64,000 bases of DNA from Site-B1 sp963722665 (GTDB lineage: Bacteria > Bacteroidota > Bacteroidia > Flavobacteriales > Flavobacteriaceae), in NCBI GenBank assembly GCA_963722665.1, contig CAVRNW010000025.1:47003-111002 (forward strand). Reading direction: 5' to 3'. The translations under genes and the position numbers were made by a program. Under the pieces are notes generated by a model. It was not told the DNA's origin, did no database searches, and saw only the letters and a program-made list of their open reading frames with translations. Below are positions 47,344 to 57,472 of this stretch, piece after piece. Within the stretch, counting starts at the first letter, position 1. Each line of letters begins with the position of its first letter.

Positions 47344-50300
47344 TTAAAGTATGACAAGCTTTTCAAACTTTTCTACTTTTTTATTCAGTGTGTTCGATCT
47401 AACTGTAAGTTTATAAACATAAACCCCTTTTCCTATCTTATCGCCAAAATCATCTCTTCCATCCCAGGACATACTCCTCGATAAAGAAGAAGTGCTCTGG
47501 TCACAACATTCAGCACTTCCAGTTTGTCCATTTAGAGTCCTTATCAGTTTACCTGATACAGTAAATATCTTTATAGAAACGTCTAAAGGTTCCGAACTAT
47601 TGTGATTAAACCAAAATTCTGTATAATTTACAAACGGATTTGGGTAATTAAGAACGTTCTCTATTTTTAGCTTTTGGTCTTTATCATAAACGATAAATTG
47701 TATTTCGGCTGTTGACGAATTGTTGTAAACATCCCATGCTTTCACAGTTAAGGTGTGCAAGCCTGGCTCGAGATCTCTAAAAGGATATGTTAGTTTTCCT
47801 TTGTTATAGACATCAACATCCGTTTCATAATAATTATTTAAAACAACCGGATTTGTTTCGTCATTATCTAAAATTGCTACAATATCATGTCCTATACCAC
47901 TTGCGGTATTTATACCATTCTCATCTTCAAGTATGGCAACTAAAGATGGTTCCTCATTTGTCACACCTCCAGAAACAAAATTTTCATCATTCATATAAAG
48001 CTTTATGGTTGGACCTATATTATCCTCTGGGGCATTTTCATTCAAACCACCTATCCTTATATCATAATTTGCCCCTGCATTATCTTGAAGAGGATTATCT
48101 GTCCTAGAATAAAAACTCACTTTTCCATTTCCTACGGGAATACTAATATCTCTGGGAACAATGAATTCAAATTCAAACAGACCCTTAGATACAGTTGCCT
48201 GTCCTCTGAATATTATTGAACCAAGTGTTTTAAAGTCCATAATTATTCGTTGACCATTCTCAGTAGTACCATCATTTCCTAGGGTTTGTCTATCAATATC
48301 CTTATCATAAATAGTTGAAGAAAGGATTCCGTTGTAATCGGTTAAAAGTTCTCCGGCTTCATTAGTAACTTCGCCGGTTAATTTAACTTTACTCAATGCT
48401 TTTAATGTGTCTGTGGCCTGTGTTATGGGCACTTCATTTAGATGGGTCAATCTTATATTTGGTTTTGGAATTGACAATTTCATTGCAGGGTCACCAATGA
48501 AAAAAACGAGCCTTCTTTGAGTTGCATTGGAAATACTTGGGTCTGTTTTTGTAAGCCGAAGTGATTCTGCCATCGAAGGAAAATCATTGGAATCATAAGA
48601 AAACAAGTATTTACTTAGGGTCACGTTAAATACAATACCAGTACTAACAAATATTTTTCTGGTTGTGGAAATCAATCCAATTGCGCCACCATCTGAATTC
48701 CAATATGTTAATTCTCCTGCAGTTTCGCGCAGTGGGTTATCAAATCTGGTGAATTCACAAGTAACCGTTACAAAACAACTCAATTTACATACATTATGAA
48801 GATTAATTATATCCGGCTTCCCAAATATCCGTTCTTCGGCCAATCGATCTTCACCTCCATGTCCAAAATAATTAATTACAAGGGCGCCCTGTTCGAAAGC
48901 ATTTACAAATGCTTTATTCACTTCAGGATAACGATTCCCGCCTGCTGAAGATTCCTGTTGATAGGCATCAGAATGTATTTTAGTGACATTAACATTTGGT
49001 TTTTCCTGAGTAACCTCATCTGCAATATCATTAGTGGTTTGTTGAATGATCTTCTCCCATGACTGATTTACATCATCAGATACTACGACAAAACTATTTC
49101 TCCAACTGCCGTATGAAGCTTGTTTGTAATATCTGTCAATTTTATCTACCAATTCAATTGCCCTTTGGGGCGAATCAGCTAAAACTCTCCCCACTGCAAT
49201 ATCTAATTTATCACTGTTGCTCATCGTTCCTTCGTTCGCATCCATCATTCCAAAGAAATCATCTGATACAAACGAATTGGTTAAATTAAAGCTACTATAC
49301 GCATGCCATGAAGGAACAAAATTAGTGTTACCAGAAATCCTGTCTTTATAATCAAAAGAAGCATCCCCAAATAAACACAAATACTTCAATCTATTTTCAG
49401 GAGAACTCGCATTGTCATATACATACCGAACCAAATTCTTAATGGCTGATGCATCCTGGTTTCCTGAACTAAATTCATTATAAATTTTTTCAAGTTCAAC
49501 TACTTTTACATTCAAATTATTTTGGATTCTATTTATTTCAGCCATTCGTTCTGCTTGTAAAACAAATATTTGTGGAGCAACAATTATATAATCTACATCT
49601 TGAAATTGTCCTTGCTCATTTTGAAAGATAGTTCCTTTTATATTCTGATTTGCAACACTAGGATTAGAATCCCTAAGAGGCTCCATAAAACTGGAGTTAT
49701 CCATTGCAATGTAAGTTCTTAAAGTACCTAAAACAGATTTATAACTTAGCGTACTTGAACTTTCAGAATTGATCAAACTGGATAGCATTGTACTTATCGG
49801 TTATATCCCAGACTTCTGTTATATTACCTGTATTACTTATATTATACTGCCCAATTCCAGAATTTTGAGCGACATCACTATTTTTAAAAATAAACTGTTC
49901 TCCCGCATAAGTAAGATTTCTTAAGGCTTCAATGGATATATAATCCAGATAGGCTAAAGCACTTGGATTACCATTATTATTGTATTCAAGAGAAATATTA
50001 ATATTATTTGAAGAAACACTAACAGTATTGTTTACCCAGTCTTCTGTAGCAAGTGTATCATCATCTATGGTAGAGAAATTCAAAGTTTCAACTGCCGATC
50101 CGTTGACATTGACCTGCATGCTTGTCTGAGATTCTGATACTGCCGCAGCATACACCTTGAGTTGAATAGGAGATGATGTGACCAAATTGGGAAATTCGAA
50201 TTCAAAGCTTTTGTTTGGTTCAATATCAAATCTGTCTCCAAACCAACGTCTACCGGCTTTTACAAGATTGTATTCATCCAGCTCATGAAATTTGTAATCA

Positions 50301-51202
50301 TTAAATGTGTCAATTATTAAATTTGGTTCACCATCAGGTTGTTGCATGGATTGAATACGTTTTCCAAGACCTGAACTAATATTTAAGAAATAATATGATC
50401 TATCCGAATAAATATTAATATTCGTATTACTTTCCTGATTATAACCCGTAGGACCCTCCGCATAAAATAAGATGTAATCCTGTTCATTAAAGACTCCATC
50501 CTCTTCTCCAACAAATTTTATAGCATTTTCCTGCAGATCAAAAGGATAAAAAACATCATTACTGTACGGAATCATTGCACCTCCATTTCCGTATATTTTA
50601 ATTGTTCCTGGATCTATGTTACTTAGATTAGCACCAAGACTTTCTAAAAACCCTTTACTTAATTTAAAAACTCCCGTTTTATCCACATAAAACTTGTACC
50701 ATGAGCCTGAACTTAAAACAGAATTTGAAATTGCTGAAGGAGATAATGCACTCCTTGATGCATTTCCGTTAGAAAATTGATAATTAATCCTAAAAGAAGT
50801 AATTTTTTTAAAAGTATTTCCTTCCTTGATAATTGGATTTAGTTCCAAATAAATGTAATTCTTACCTCTGGATGTGGAATTTTTTAAACTATAGGTTATT
50901 TCTGTTGGTATTGTTTTTAAATCAAGATCTTTAAGTTCTGATCTGGATATATTATTGTATATAATATTACTAATACTCGCGGTTCTTTCGTTAGCAAATC
51001 TGGAAGACCCCCATTGTGAAACAAACTTTAACCCAGAACTAGCATCAAAACTAAAATTTTCATCGTTAAATCCTGGTAATTCTACTGTAGATGTTCCTGT
51101 AGACAAAACCTTTGTACTCTCCCAATCTATTTTAAATTGTCTTTGTTGAGAGAAACAGATGGTAGATACTAATAATAATATTAATAGTATTTTCTTTTTC
51201 AT
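47344..51202 (-). CDS. porU: type IX secretion sortase PorU (one frameshift)
   Basis: Gingipain-type (family C25) cysteine sortase that cleaves the sorting domain from cargo at the cell surface. A Sec signal (MKKKILLILLLVSTICFSQ) starts the N-terminal half (49763-51202), which reads through to NITEVWDITDKYN. The peptidase domain follows in a second frame. An extra base near 49783 splits them; without it the gene has 1286 codons. Catalytic His is likely in NYFGHGGEDR and Cys in VTCEFTRFD. The C-terminal part ends in an FlgD-like/type IX-like beta domain (WDGRDDFGDKIGKGVYVYKL). Loss of porU would disable the system, so a sequencing error is favoured. Confidence 0.92.
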
Positions 51203-51403
51203 TGCTTATTTAACGCCAATAATTATTGCTTATTATGAGGCGATAATTTTTAATTTGAATAAATATTAAAACTACAATAATAATTCCTTTAATCTGCCGT
51301 TTTAAAAACACGATTGGTGGTCAAAAATAGTAAAAAATACCGATAACCTGTAAGATAAATAGGGTGAAATGCACTTTTTTTATCAATCTTATCGAAAAAA
51401 TGC

Positions 51404-51432
51404 TTGTAATATTAGCTTTAATTGTTATATTG
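51404..51432 (+). promoter_or_regulatory. possible gldJ promoter
   Basis: TTG at 51404-51406, 19 bases before TATATTG at 51426-51432, which is TAnnTTTG with one T missing. It falls in the region between divergent porU and gldJ. The imperfect second box makes it tentative. Confidence 0.35.
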
Positions 51433-51466
51433 CGTGACCGAAATTTAATTTAACTTACTTAAAAGT

Positions 51467-53137
51467 ATGGAAATGAAAAAAATCTTAACACCAAAGGTTT
51501 TACTACTTGCACTGTTATCAGTGACAATGTTTAATTGTAAAAATAACTCTAGTTCCTCAAAAAATAGTTCTAGAGCTACTGGATGGCAAATTAATTCCAA
51601 AGACGGAGGTTTCCAATACAACACAAAATTTGAAGAACAAGAAACAGCACCAGGCTTGGTATTTGTTGAAGGCGGTACTTTTACTATGGGTAAAGTACAG
51701 GATGATGTGATGCATGACTGGAATAATACACCAAACCAGCAGCATGTTCAATCCTTTTATATGGATGAAACTGAAGTAACCAATAAAATGTACACAGAAT
51801 ACCTTCATTGGGTAAGACAAGTTTATCCTCCGGATGATGACAATTTTAAAAACATTTTAAAAGGAGCTTTACCAGATACTTTGGTATGGAGAAACAGACT
51901 TGGTTATAATGAGGTTATGACCAATAATTATTTACGTCATCCTGGTTATGGTGAGTACCCGGTAGTTGGTGTTAGTTGGGTACAGGCAGTAGAATTTGCC
52001 AGTTGGAGAACCGACAGAGTAAACGAATTATATTTAGAAAATGCAGGTTACTTGTCAAGAGGTGCAAAAACAACTGAAGCAACGGCCGATAGCAATTTTA
52101 ATACTGATACTTATATTAATGCTCCTGAAAAAACCTATGGTGGTAATGAGGAGATTTTAGCAGGTGGGAGGCGAAATGTTCAAACCGACGACGATGGAAA
52201 TCCTATTAATATTTATGCAAAAAGAGAGTCTGGTATCATTTCACCAGAATACAGATTACCTACTGAAGCGGAATGGGAATATGCAGCATTAGGAATGAGT
52301 GAGTTACGAAATTATAACACATACAGAGGACGTAAAAAATATCCTTGGGATGGCCAATATTCAAGATCAGGTAAAAGAAAACTTCGTGGTGACCAGTTAG
52401 CTAACTTTAAGCAAGGTAAAGGAGATTATGGCGGAATTGCTGGTTGGTCTGATGATGGTGCCGATATTACTGCACAAGTGAAATCATTTGAACCTAACGA
52501 TTATGGGTTATATGATATGGCTGGTAATGTTGCTGAATGGGTTGCTGATGTTTACAGACCAATTGTAGATGACGAATTTAATGACTTCAACTATTTCAGA
52601 GGAAATGTATACACTAAAAATGCGCTTGGCCCTGATGGAAAAGTAATGGTTGTAACTGTTGATTCTATAGTATATGACACATTGAGTAACGGTAAAATTA
52701 TAGCTGTTAACTTACCTGGTGAAATCCTTCAGCTGCCTGTTGATGAAGAGGAAACCTATTTAAGATCTAATTTCTCTACTAGTGACAACAGAGACTTTAG
52801 AGATGGCGATAAACAATCTACTCGTTACTTTGAAAGTTTTAATGATGAAGAAGATGCTAATAGAAAAATGTATAATTCGCCTAAACATACTGTTGATTCC
52901 GATACTTTTGGAAATTTAGTCAGAGAATATGACAAGTCAAATAAAAGAACATCCTTAATTAACGATGAAGTACGCGTATATAAAGGCGGTTCATGGAAAG
53001 ACCGAGAGTATTGGTTAGATCCGGCTCAACGCAGATATTTCCCGCAGGATATGGCAACAGATTATATTGGTTTTAGATGTGCTATGTCTAGAGTTGGTTC
53101 TAAATCTAAAAATAAGAATAAAAAAGCAAGAGATTAA
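51467..53137 (+). CDS. gldJ: gliding motility lipoprotein GldJ
   Basis: Lipoprotein of 556 aa with an N-terminal signal ending in VTMFNC (lipid Cys near residue 24) and a Ser-rich linker. The rest is the FGE-sulfatase (formylglycine-generating enzyme-like) fold: LVFVEGGTFTMG, FYMDETEVTNKMYTEYL, YRLPTEAEWEYAALG, YDMAGNVAEWVADVY, then VYKGGSW and IGFRCAMS. GldJ has lost enzymatic function and is a structural part of the gliding motor and type IX system. porU is divergent from it, and murF follows. Ends in a Lys-rich tail. Confidence 0.95.
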   Translation: MEMKKILTPKVLLLALLSVTMFNCKNNSSSSKNSSRATGWQINSKDGGFQYNTKFEEQETAPGLVFVEGGTFTMGKVQDDVMHDWNNTPNQQHVQSFYMDETEVTNKMYTEYLHWVRQVYPPDDDNFKNILKGALPDTLVWRNRLGYNEVMTNNYLRHPGYGEYPVVGVSWVQAVEFASWRTDRVNELYLENAGYLSRGAKTTEATADSNFNTDTYINAPEKTYGGNEEILAGGRRNVQTDDDGNPINIYAKRESGIISPEYRLPTEAEWEYAALGMSELRNYNTYRGRKKYPWDGQYSRSGKRKLRGDQLANFKQGKGDYGGIAGWSDDGADITAQVKSFEPNDYGLYDMAGNVAEWVADVYRPIVDDEFNDFNYFRGNVYTKNALGPDGKVMVVTVDSIVYDTLSNGKIIAVNLPGEILQLPVDEEETYLRSNFSTSDNRDFRDGDKQSTRYFESFNDEEDANRKMYNSPKHTVDSDTFGNLVREYDKSNKRTSLINDEVRVYKGGSWKDREYWLDPAQRRYFPQDMATDYIGFRCAMSRVGSKSKNKNKKARD

Positions 53138-53156
53138 TTTTGTTTAATTAATATAT

Positions 53157-53187
53157 AAAAGCCTTAACGATGAGTTAAGGCTTTTTT
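53157..53187 (+). terminator. terminator after gldJ
   Basis: AAAAGCCTTAAC / GTTAAGGCTTTT stem, 12 bp perfect, loop GATGA, then a T run. It lies 20 bases after the gldJ stop. murF begins 15 bases later, so murF needs read-through or another promoter. Confidence 0.9.
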
Positions 53188-53201
53188 CTTACATTTATTT
53201 T

Positions 53202-54485
53202 ATGAATATTAAATCCATATACTACCATTTTCTTGAATGCAATTCTATTTGTATTGATACGAGGAAATTAATTAAAAACGATTTTTTCTTTGCTCTTAAA
53301 GGAGATAATTTTAATGGAAATTGTTTTGCTAAGGAAGCAATAAAAAGTGGAGCGAAATACGCCTTAATTGATGAGAAGGAATATGAAGATAAAAATATTT
53401 TTCTAGTTAAAGATGTTCTTAAAACCTTGCAAGAATTGGCTACCTATCACAGGCAAAAGTTAAATGTGCCAATAATCACTTTGACAGGAAGCAACGGTAA
53501 AACAACTACTAAAGAACTTATCAATGCAGTATTATCGAAAAAAAATGTGACTTCTGCAACTGTTGGCAATTTAAATAATCATATTGGTGTTCCATTAACA
53601 TTGCTAGCTATGACTAATAAAACTGAAATTGGTATTGTAGAAATGGGTGCTAATCATTTAAAGGAAATTGAGTTCTTATGTAAAATAGCGCTGCCCGATT
53701 TTGGATTAATAACAAATTTTGGAAAAGCACATTTAGAGGGATTTGGAAGTGTAGAAGGTGTAATTAAGGGTAAGTCAGAACTCTTTGATTATTTGAAAGC
53801 GAATAATAAAATTGTATTTATCAATACAGACGATAAAAAACAAGTTGAACAAATAGGAACCTATCCCAATGTCATAACTTTTGGTTCTAAAACAGATAAT
53901 AATTGTATTGTTAATTATATTGAAGCTGATCCATTTGTAGTTCTAAAATATAAGAAAGAAGTAATTAAAAGTAAGCTAATTGGAGATTATAACTCTGGAA
54001 ATATATCGGCAGCAATTGCTATAGGTGATTATTTTAAAATTCCTGAAATTGACATTAAAAGTGCCATTGAGAATTATAGTCCGAAGAATAATCGATCGGA
54101 GATCATTAAAAAAGGAAGCAATGAAATTATCATGGATGCCTACAACGCAAATCCATCCAGCATGGCAGCAGCCATTTCAAGTTTTAATAAGTTGGAAAGA
54201 CCCAACAAAATAGCATTTCTTGGCGATATGTTCGAGTTGGGTGAAACCAGCACAAAAGAACATCAAAAAATTGTTGATCTAATAGAGAAGATGAAATTAA
54301 ACGAAGTATATCTCGTTGGTGCAAACTTTTATAAAACAAGATCGACATTCAAGAATATAAGAATCTTAAGATCCTTCGAAGATCTTGAACAACATCTTTT
54401 AAATAATAAAATTAAAAACTCAAGTATTTTGATAAAAGGATCCAGAGGAATGGCAATGGAACGAATCTTGGGACTTCTAGGGTAA
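53202..54485 (+). CDS. murF: UDP-N-acetylmuramoyl-tripeptide--D-alanyl-D-alanine ligase
   Basis: MurF adds D-Ala-D-Ala to UDP-MurNAc-tripeptide, the last cytoplasmic step in making the pentapeptide precursor. 427 aa. The N-terminal domain starts with SICIDTRKL. The ATP loop is TLTGSNGKTTTKEL at residues ~97-110, EMGANH follows, and a DAYNANPSSM motif marks the C-terminal domain. GldJ upstream and MurF is the standard order in the group. A 15-base gap after the gldJ terminator leaves little room for a promoter. Confidence 0.96.
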   Translation: MNIKSIYYHFLECNSICIDTRKLIKNDFFFALKGDNFNGNCFAKEAIKSGAKYALIDEKEYEDKNIFLVKDVLKTLQELATYHRQKLNVPIITLTGSNGKTTTKELINAVLSKKNVTSATVGNLNNHIGVPLTLLAMTNKTEIGIVEMGANHLKEIEFLCKIALPDFGLITNFGKAHLEGFGSVEGVIKGKSELFDYLKANNKIVFINTDDKKQVEQIGTYPNVITFGSKTDNNCIVNYIEADPFVVLKYKKEVIKSKLIGDYNSGNISAAIAIGDYFKIPEIDIKSAIENYSPKNNRSEIIKKGSNEIIMDAYNANPSSMAAAISSFNKLERPNKIAFLGDMFELGETSTKEHQKIVDLIEKMKLNEVYLVGANFYKTRSTFKNIRILRSFEDLEQHLLNNKIKNSSILIKGSRGMAMERILGLLG

Positions 54486-54526
54486 TCCGATTCATTGACT
54501 GTTAGAATTAATTTTTATAAACTAAA

Positions 54527-54578
54527 ATCCCGATGCAATTATGCAACGGGATATGCTTGATGTGGGTCATACTGGATT
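54527..54578 (-). repeat. duplicated tRNA-Val tail plus hairpin
   Basis: A 25-base identical copy (54554-54578) of the 3' end of the tRNA-Val gene and its flank (54729-54753), joined to an ATCCCG-type hairpin at 54527-54552 that matches the one at 54702-54726. The stem and tail have the same order in both copies. It is a partial duplication; the D and anticodon arms are missing from this copy. An open frame crosses it but has no protein features. Confidence 0.75.
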
Positions 54579-54701
54579 AATTACTTTGATCCAGAAAGAA
54601 CCTCTGTTCCAAATACCATCCCAAAGTGCCCAAAAAGCACTTTTTGTATTTTGTTGCCTCCAAACCCTCAAGGCTTCGACTTGGGTTTTCAGAAAACAAA
54701 A

Positions 54702-54726
54702 ATCCCAATGCCTTCTGCATTGGGAT
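54702..54726 (-). terminator. terminator after the tRNA-Val genes
   Basis: ATCCCAATGC / GCATTGGGAT stem, 10 bp, loop CTTCT. On the minus strand it is followed by TTTTTGTTTT. It lies 12 bases after the 3' end of tRNA-Val(GAC) and ends the folC-tRNA transcript. Confidence 0.8.
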
Positions 54727-54738
54727 GGTGCTTGATGT

Positions 54739-54812
54739 GGGTCATACTGGATTCGAACCAGTGACTTCTACCCTGTCAAGGTAACACTCTAAACCAACTG
54801 AGTTAATGACCC
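54739..54812 (-). tRNA. tRNA-Val (GAC)
   Basis: 74-base cloverleaf on the minus strand. The acceptor stem is GGGTCAT / ATGACCC, the D arm ACTC / GAGT. The anticodon stem is TTACC / GGTAG with loop TTGACAG, anticodon GAC (valine). The T arm is ACTGG TTCGAAC CAGT-like. CCA is not encoded at the 3' end. A second tRNA-Val lies 44 bases upstream in transcription. Confidence 0.9.
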
Positions 54813-54856
54813 GTTTGTAAAACCAAAAAAGTCCGCTTTTTTCTGCGAACTTTAGT

Positions 54857-54930
54857 GGGCACAGAGGGATTCGAACCCACGACCCCTTGGGTGTAAACCA
54901 AGTGCTCTGAACCAACTGAGCTATGCGCCC
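54857..54930 (-). tRNA. tRNA-Val (TAC)
   Basis: 74 bases on the minus strand. Acceptor stem GGGCGCA / TGTGCCC, anticodon stem CTTGG / CCAAG with loop TTTACAC, anticodon TAC (valine), T loop TTCGAAT. No CCA is encoded. The first of two valine tRNAs in one transcript downstream of folC, covering the GUN codons together. Confidence 0.93.
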
Positions 54931-54992
54931 TATAAATAGGAAAGCAAAGATAAGTCAGTTTTTTTATCTACCAAATTAAATTAAGCAAAAAT

Positions 54993-56210
54993 CTAAAGAA
55001 TTTCGGCTACTACAAAAGTGCTCCCTCCAACATAAATTAAGTCGTCAATATTTGCCTTTTTCTTGGCAGTATTTAGTGCCTCCAAAACGCTTTTGTATGC
55101 ATTCCCTGAATACCCTTTACTATTAAATTTATTTTTTAAAATAGTCACGTCTAATCCTCTAATGATATTTGGTTTACAGAAATAGTACGCGGCATTTTTA
55201 GGAAATATTTCAATAATACTATCTATATCCTTATCCTTCACAAACCCTAAAACAATGTGAAGATTACCAAATTTTTCCTGTTGGATCTGTTTCAATGCTA
55301 ACAAGAGCCCCTCCTTATTGTGAGCAGTATCACAAATAACTTTTGGGTCAACCTGTAAAGTTTGCCAACGACCTTGCAGTCCTGTATTTTTAATTACGTT
55401 TTTGAATCCTTCGGTTATATTACCCTCGCTAATTTTAAAGCTTTTCCCTTTTAATTCTTTTATTGTTTGCAAGGCAGTTTTTATGTTATTCTTTTGATAG
55501 CTCCCTTTAAGGTCACATTCACATATTTGATTTATTTCATTATCTGCAAAAACTATCTTTGAATTGTTCTTTTTAGCCATTGCCAAAAAGATCGGTTTGG
55601 TTTCCTTTTGAGTTTCCCCAATAATCACAGGAATATTTGGCTTGATTATTCCACCTTTTTCTTTGGCAATTAATTCCATAGTATCACCTAAAAATTGCGT
55701 ATGCTCTAATCCTATATTGGTAATAACAGAAACTTCAGGTGTAATGATATTAGTAGAATCCAGTCGACCACCCAAACCAACCTCAATTACCGCTATATCT
55801 ACTTTCTTAGATGCAAAAAAATCGAATGCCATGCCAACAGTCATTTCAAAGAAAGATAAGGAATGAGAATCCAGAAAAGCTTTATTTCGTCTTATAAATC
55901 CAATAACAAAATTCTTACTAATTTCCTTTCCATTAATTTTAATTCGTTCTCTGAAATCTTTTAAATGGGGAGATGTATAAAGTCCTACCGTATATCCTGA
56001 CTCCTGCAATACAGAAGACAGCATATGGCTGGTTGACCCTTTGCCATTAGTCCCTGCAACATGAATGGATTTGAAATTTAAATGAGGATTTTTTAAATGA
56101 GCAACAAGCTTTAATGTGTTGCCAAGATCTTTTTTATAAGCAGATTTGCCTTGATTTTGGTACATTGGAAGTTGAGAGAACATCCAATTGATTGTCTCAT
56201 GATAATTCAT
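54993..56210 (-). CDS. folC: folylpolyglutamate synthase / dihydrofolate synthase
   Basis: Bifunctional Mur-ligase-like enzyme, 405 aa, that adds glutamate to dihydropteroate and to folates. The ATP loop is VAGTNGKGSTSHM at residues ~49-61. VIEVGLGGRLDSTN is the metal and folate-binding region, GLEHTQFLGD follows, and CDTAHNKEGL marks the C-terminal domain. It is the last protein gene of the minus-strand operon that starts with the amino-acid dehydrogenase; its start is four bases after the tonB stop. Confidence 0.94.
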   Translation of the reverse strand: MNYHETINWMFSQLPMYQNQGKSAYKKDLGNTLKLVAHLKNPHLNFKSIHVAGTNGKGSTSHMLSSVLQESGYTVGLYTSPHLKDFRERIKINGKEISKNFVIGFIRRNKAFLDSHSLSFFEMTVGMAFDFFASKKVDIAVIEVGLGGRLDSTNIITPEVSVITNIGLEHTQFLGDTMELIAKEKGGIIKPNIPVIIGETQKETKPIFLAMAKKNNSKIVFADNEINQICECDLKGSYQKNNIKTALQTIKELKGKSFKISEGNITEGFKNVIKNTGLQGRWQTLQVDPKVICDTAHNKEGLLLALKQIQQEKFGNLHIVLGFVKDKDIDSIIEIFPKNAAYYFCKPNIIRGLDVTILKNKFNSKGYSGNAYKSVLEALNTAKKKANIDDLIYVGGSTFVVAEIL

Positions 56211-56214
56211 GATT

Positions 56215-57066
56215 CTATTGGCCCAATTTGAAATTCACACTTACAAAACCAACTTGTCTTGAAGGTGCTTTAGAGTCTGGTCTCCATTTATGGGAAAAAG
56301 CTATTTTCTTTGCAGGTTCCAACAAACATGACGCATTATTGGTTGTGCCTTTTACCCCTGGTTCTGCTTTTGTAACGTTCCCATTTCTATCAACCTCAAT
56401 CCTTACAACAACTAATCCTGATTCGTTGCAGTCCTGTTTAAATACTTTTCTGGTTGGTGCTCCTCTTCCATTTAAACCAAATCCTATTCCACCGCTTCCA
56501 GTTCCCGGGTCACCATAATAACTATTTGCATAGGGATTACCATCTGGACTTCCTTTATCCCCTGCCTGATCGTCATTTCCCTCACTTCCTGTTGCTTCAC
56601 CATCAGACTTTCCAATTCCTCCCATAAGTTCATCCAACTTACGTTTCTTCTCTTCCTGCTCTAGTCGCTTTTTTTCTTCTGCTTCTCTTTTAATTTTTTC
56701 AATGCGTTCCGCTTCAGCCTTTGCTTTTGCTTGAGCTTCTTTTTGTTTTTTTATTCTGATTGACTCCGCATTTTCCTGAGTTGCCACATCTTCAACTTTA
56801 TCAACTATAGATTCTTTAGGTTCTGATTTGACAGGAGTTTCCTGGGGTATTTTGTTTATTTCCTTAGGTTCAGATTTTATTGGTTCTTTAGGTTGAACTT
56901 CACCACTTCCAAAATCCGTAGTACCAAAATTAACAGCAACTCCATATTCTGTTGGTGGTTCTAAATATGGTGGACCCATAACAAAAAACAGTAATATCAA
57001 AATCAGCATTAACAATGCTGTAATTTTTGCAGAATTACGTTCATGTTTAGTCTCTAAATATTTCAC
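56215..57066 (-). CDS. TonB-like energy transducer
   Basis: A 283-residue inner-membrane protein. Residues ~14-30 are the single membrane helix (ALLMLILILLFFVM). A long Pro/Lys/Glu-rich region with a coiled coil (~95-150, many Lys/Glu/Ala) spans the periplasm, followed by a Gly-rich stretch. The C-terminal ~85 residues form the TonB-like domain, with VVRIEVDRNGNVTKAEPG. ExbB and ExbD lie immediately upstream, so the three build a proton-driven transducer for outer-membrane receptors. Which receptors it serves is unknown. Confidence 0.9.
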   Translation of the reverse strand: MKYLETKHERNSAKITALLMLILILLFFVMGPPYLEPPTEYGVAVNFGTTDFGSGEVQPKEPIKSEPKEINKIPQETPVKSEPKESIVDKVEDVATQENAESIRIKKQKEAQAKAKAEAERIEKIKREAEEKKRLEQEEKKRKLDELMGGIGKSDGEATGSEGNDDQAGDKGSPDGNPYANSYYGDPGTGSGGIGFGLNGRGAPTRKVFKQDCNESGLVVVRIEVDRNGNVTKAEPGVKGTTNNASCLLEPAKKIAFSHKWRPDSKAPSRQVGFVSVNFKLGQ

Positions 57067-57078
57067 CTTGATAATGGA

Positions 57079-57471
57079 TTAATTTGGCTTAACTGCTAAT
57101 ATGACCTTAAATTTATTCCTGTTTGCAATATCCATAACTTTTACCACATTTTGCACCGGAACAGATTGTTCTGCTCTTAATACAATTGTAGGTTGACTTT
57201 GAGAGGACAACATTTGCACCAATTGATCTTCCAGCATACTTTCACCAACTCTTTTTTGATCAATATAGTAAGTAAGATCTTTTTTTATGCTCACCGAAAT
57301 TGACTTTTTGTTTTCAGTTTTACCACTGGCTTTAGGTAATAAAATATCTATTGCACTCGTGGTAACTAAAGTTGAAGCTAACATAAAGAAAATAAGAAGA
57401 AGAAAAACAATATCTGTCATGGATGACATATTGAATTCTGGAGTTACTTTATTTCTACCTCTAAATCTCAT
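57079..57471 (-). CDS. exbD: ExbD/TolR family biopolymer transport protein
   Basis: 130 aa with one N-terminal membrane helix (residues ~19-40, IVFLLLIFFMLASTLV) and a periplasmic domain. The Asp of MTDIVFLLLIFF is the conserved protonatable residue. NMSSMTDIVFLLL is the family signature. It works with ExbB and TonB. The gene follows exbB by one base, so the two are translationally linked. Confidence 0.92.
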   Translation of the reverse strand: MRFRGRNKVTPEFNMSSMTDIVFLLLIFFMLASTLVTTSAIDILLPKASGKTENKKSISVSIKKDLTYYIDQKRVGESMLEDQLVQMLSSQSQPTIVLRAEQSVPVQNVVKVMDIANRNKFKVILAVKPN

Positions 57472-57472
57472 A

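Noticed and set aside
54541..54735. Open frame of 64 codons crossing the tRNA-tail copy
   Set aside because: Its sequence is made of hairpins and a tRNA fragment, so it is not a gene.
54527..54753. Functional phage attachment site
   Set aside because: The copies are only 175 bases apart and no integrase gene is near, so only a remnant can be proposed.
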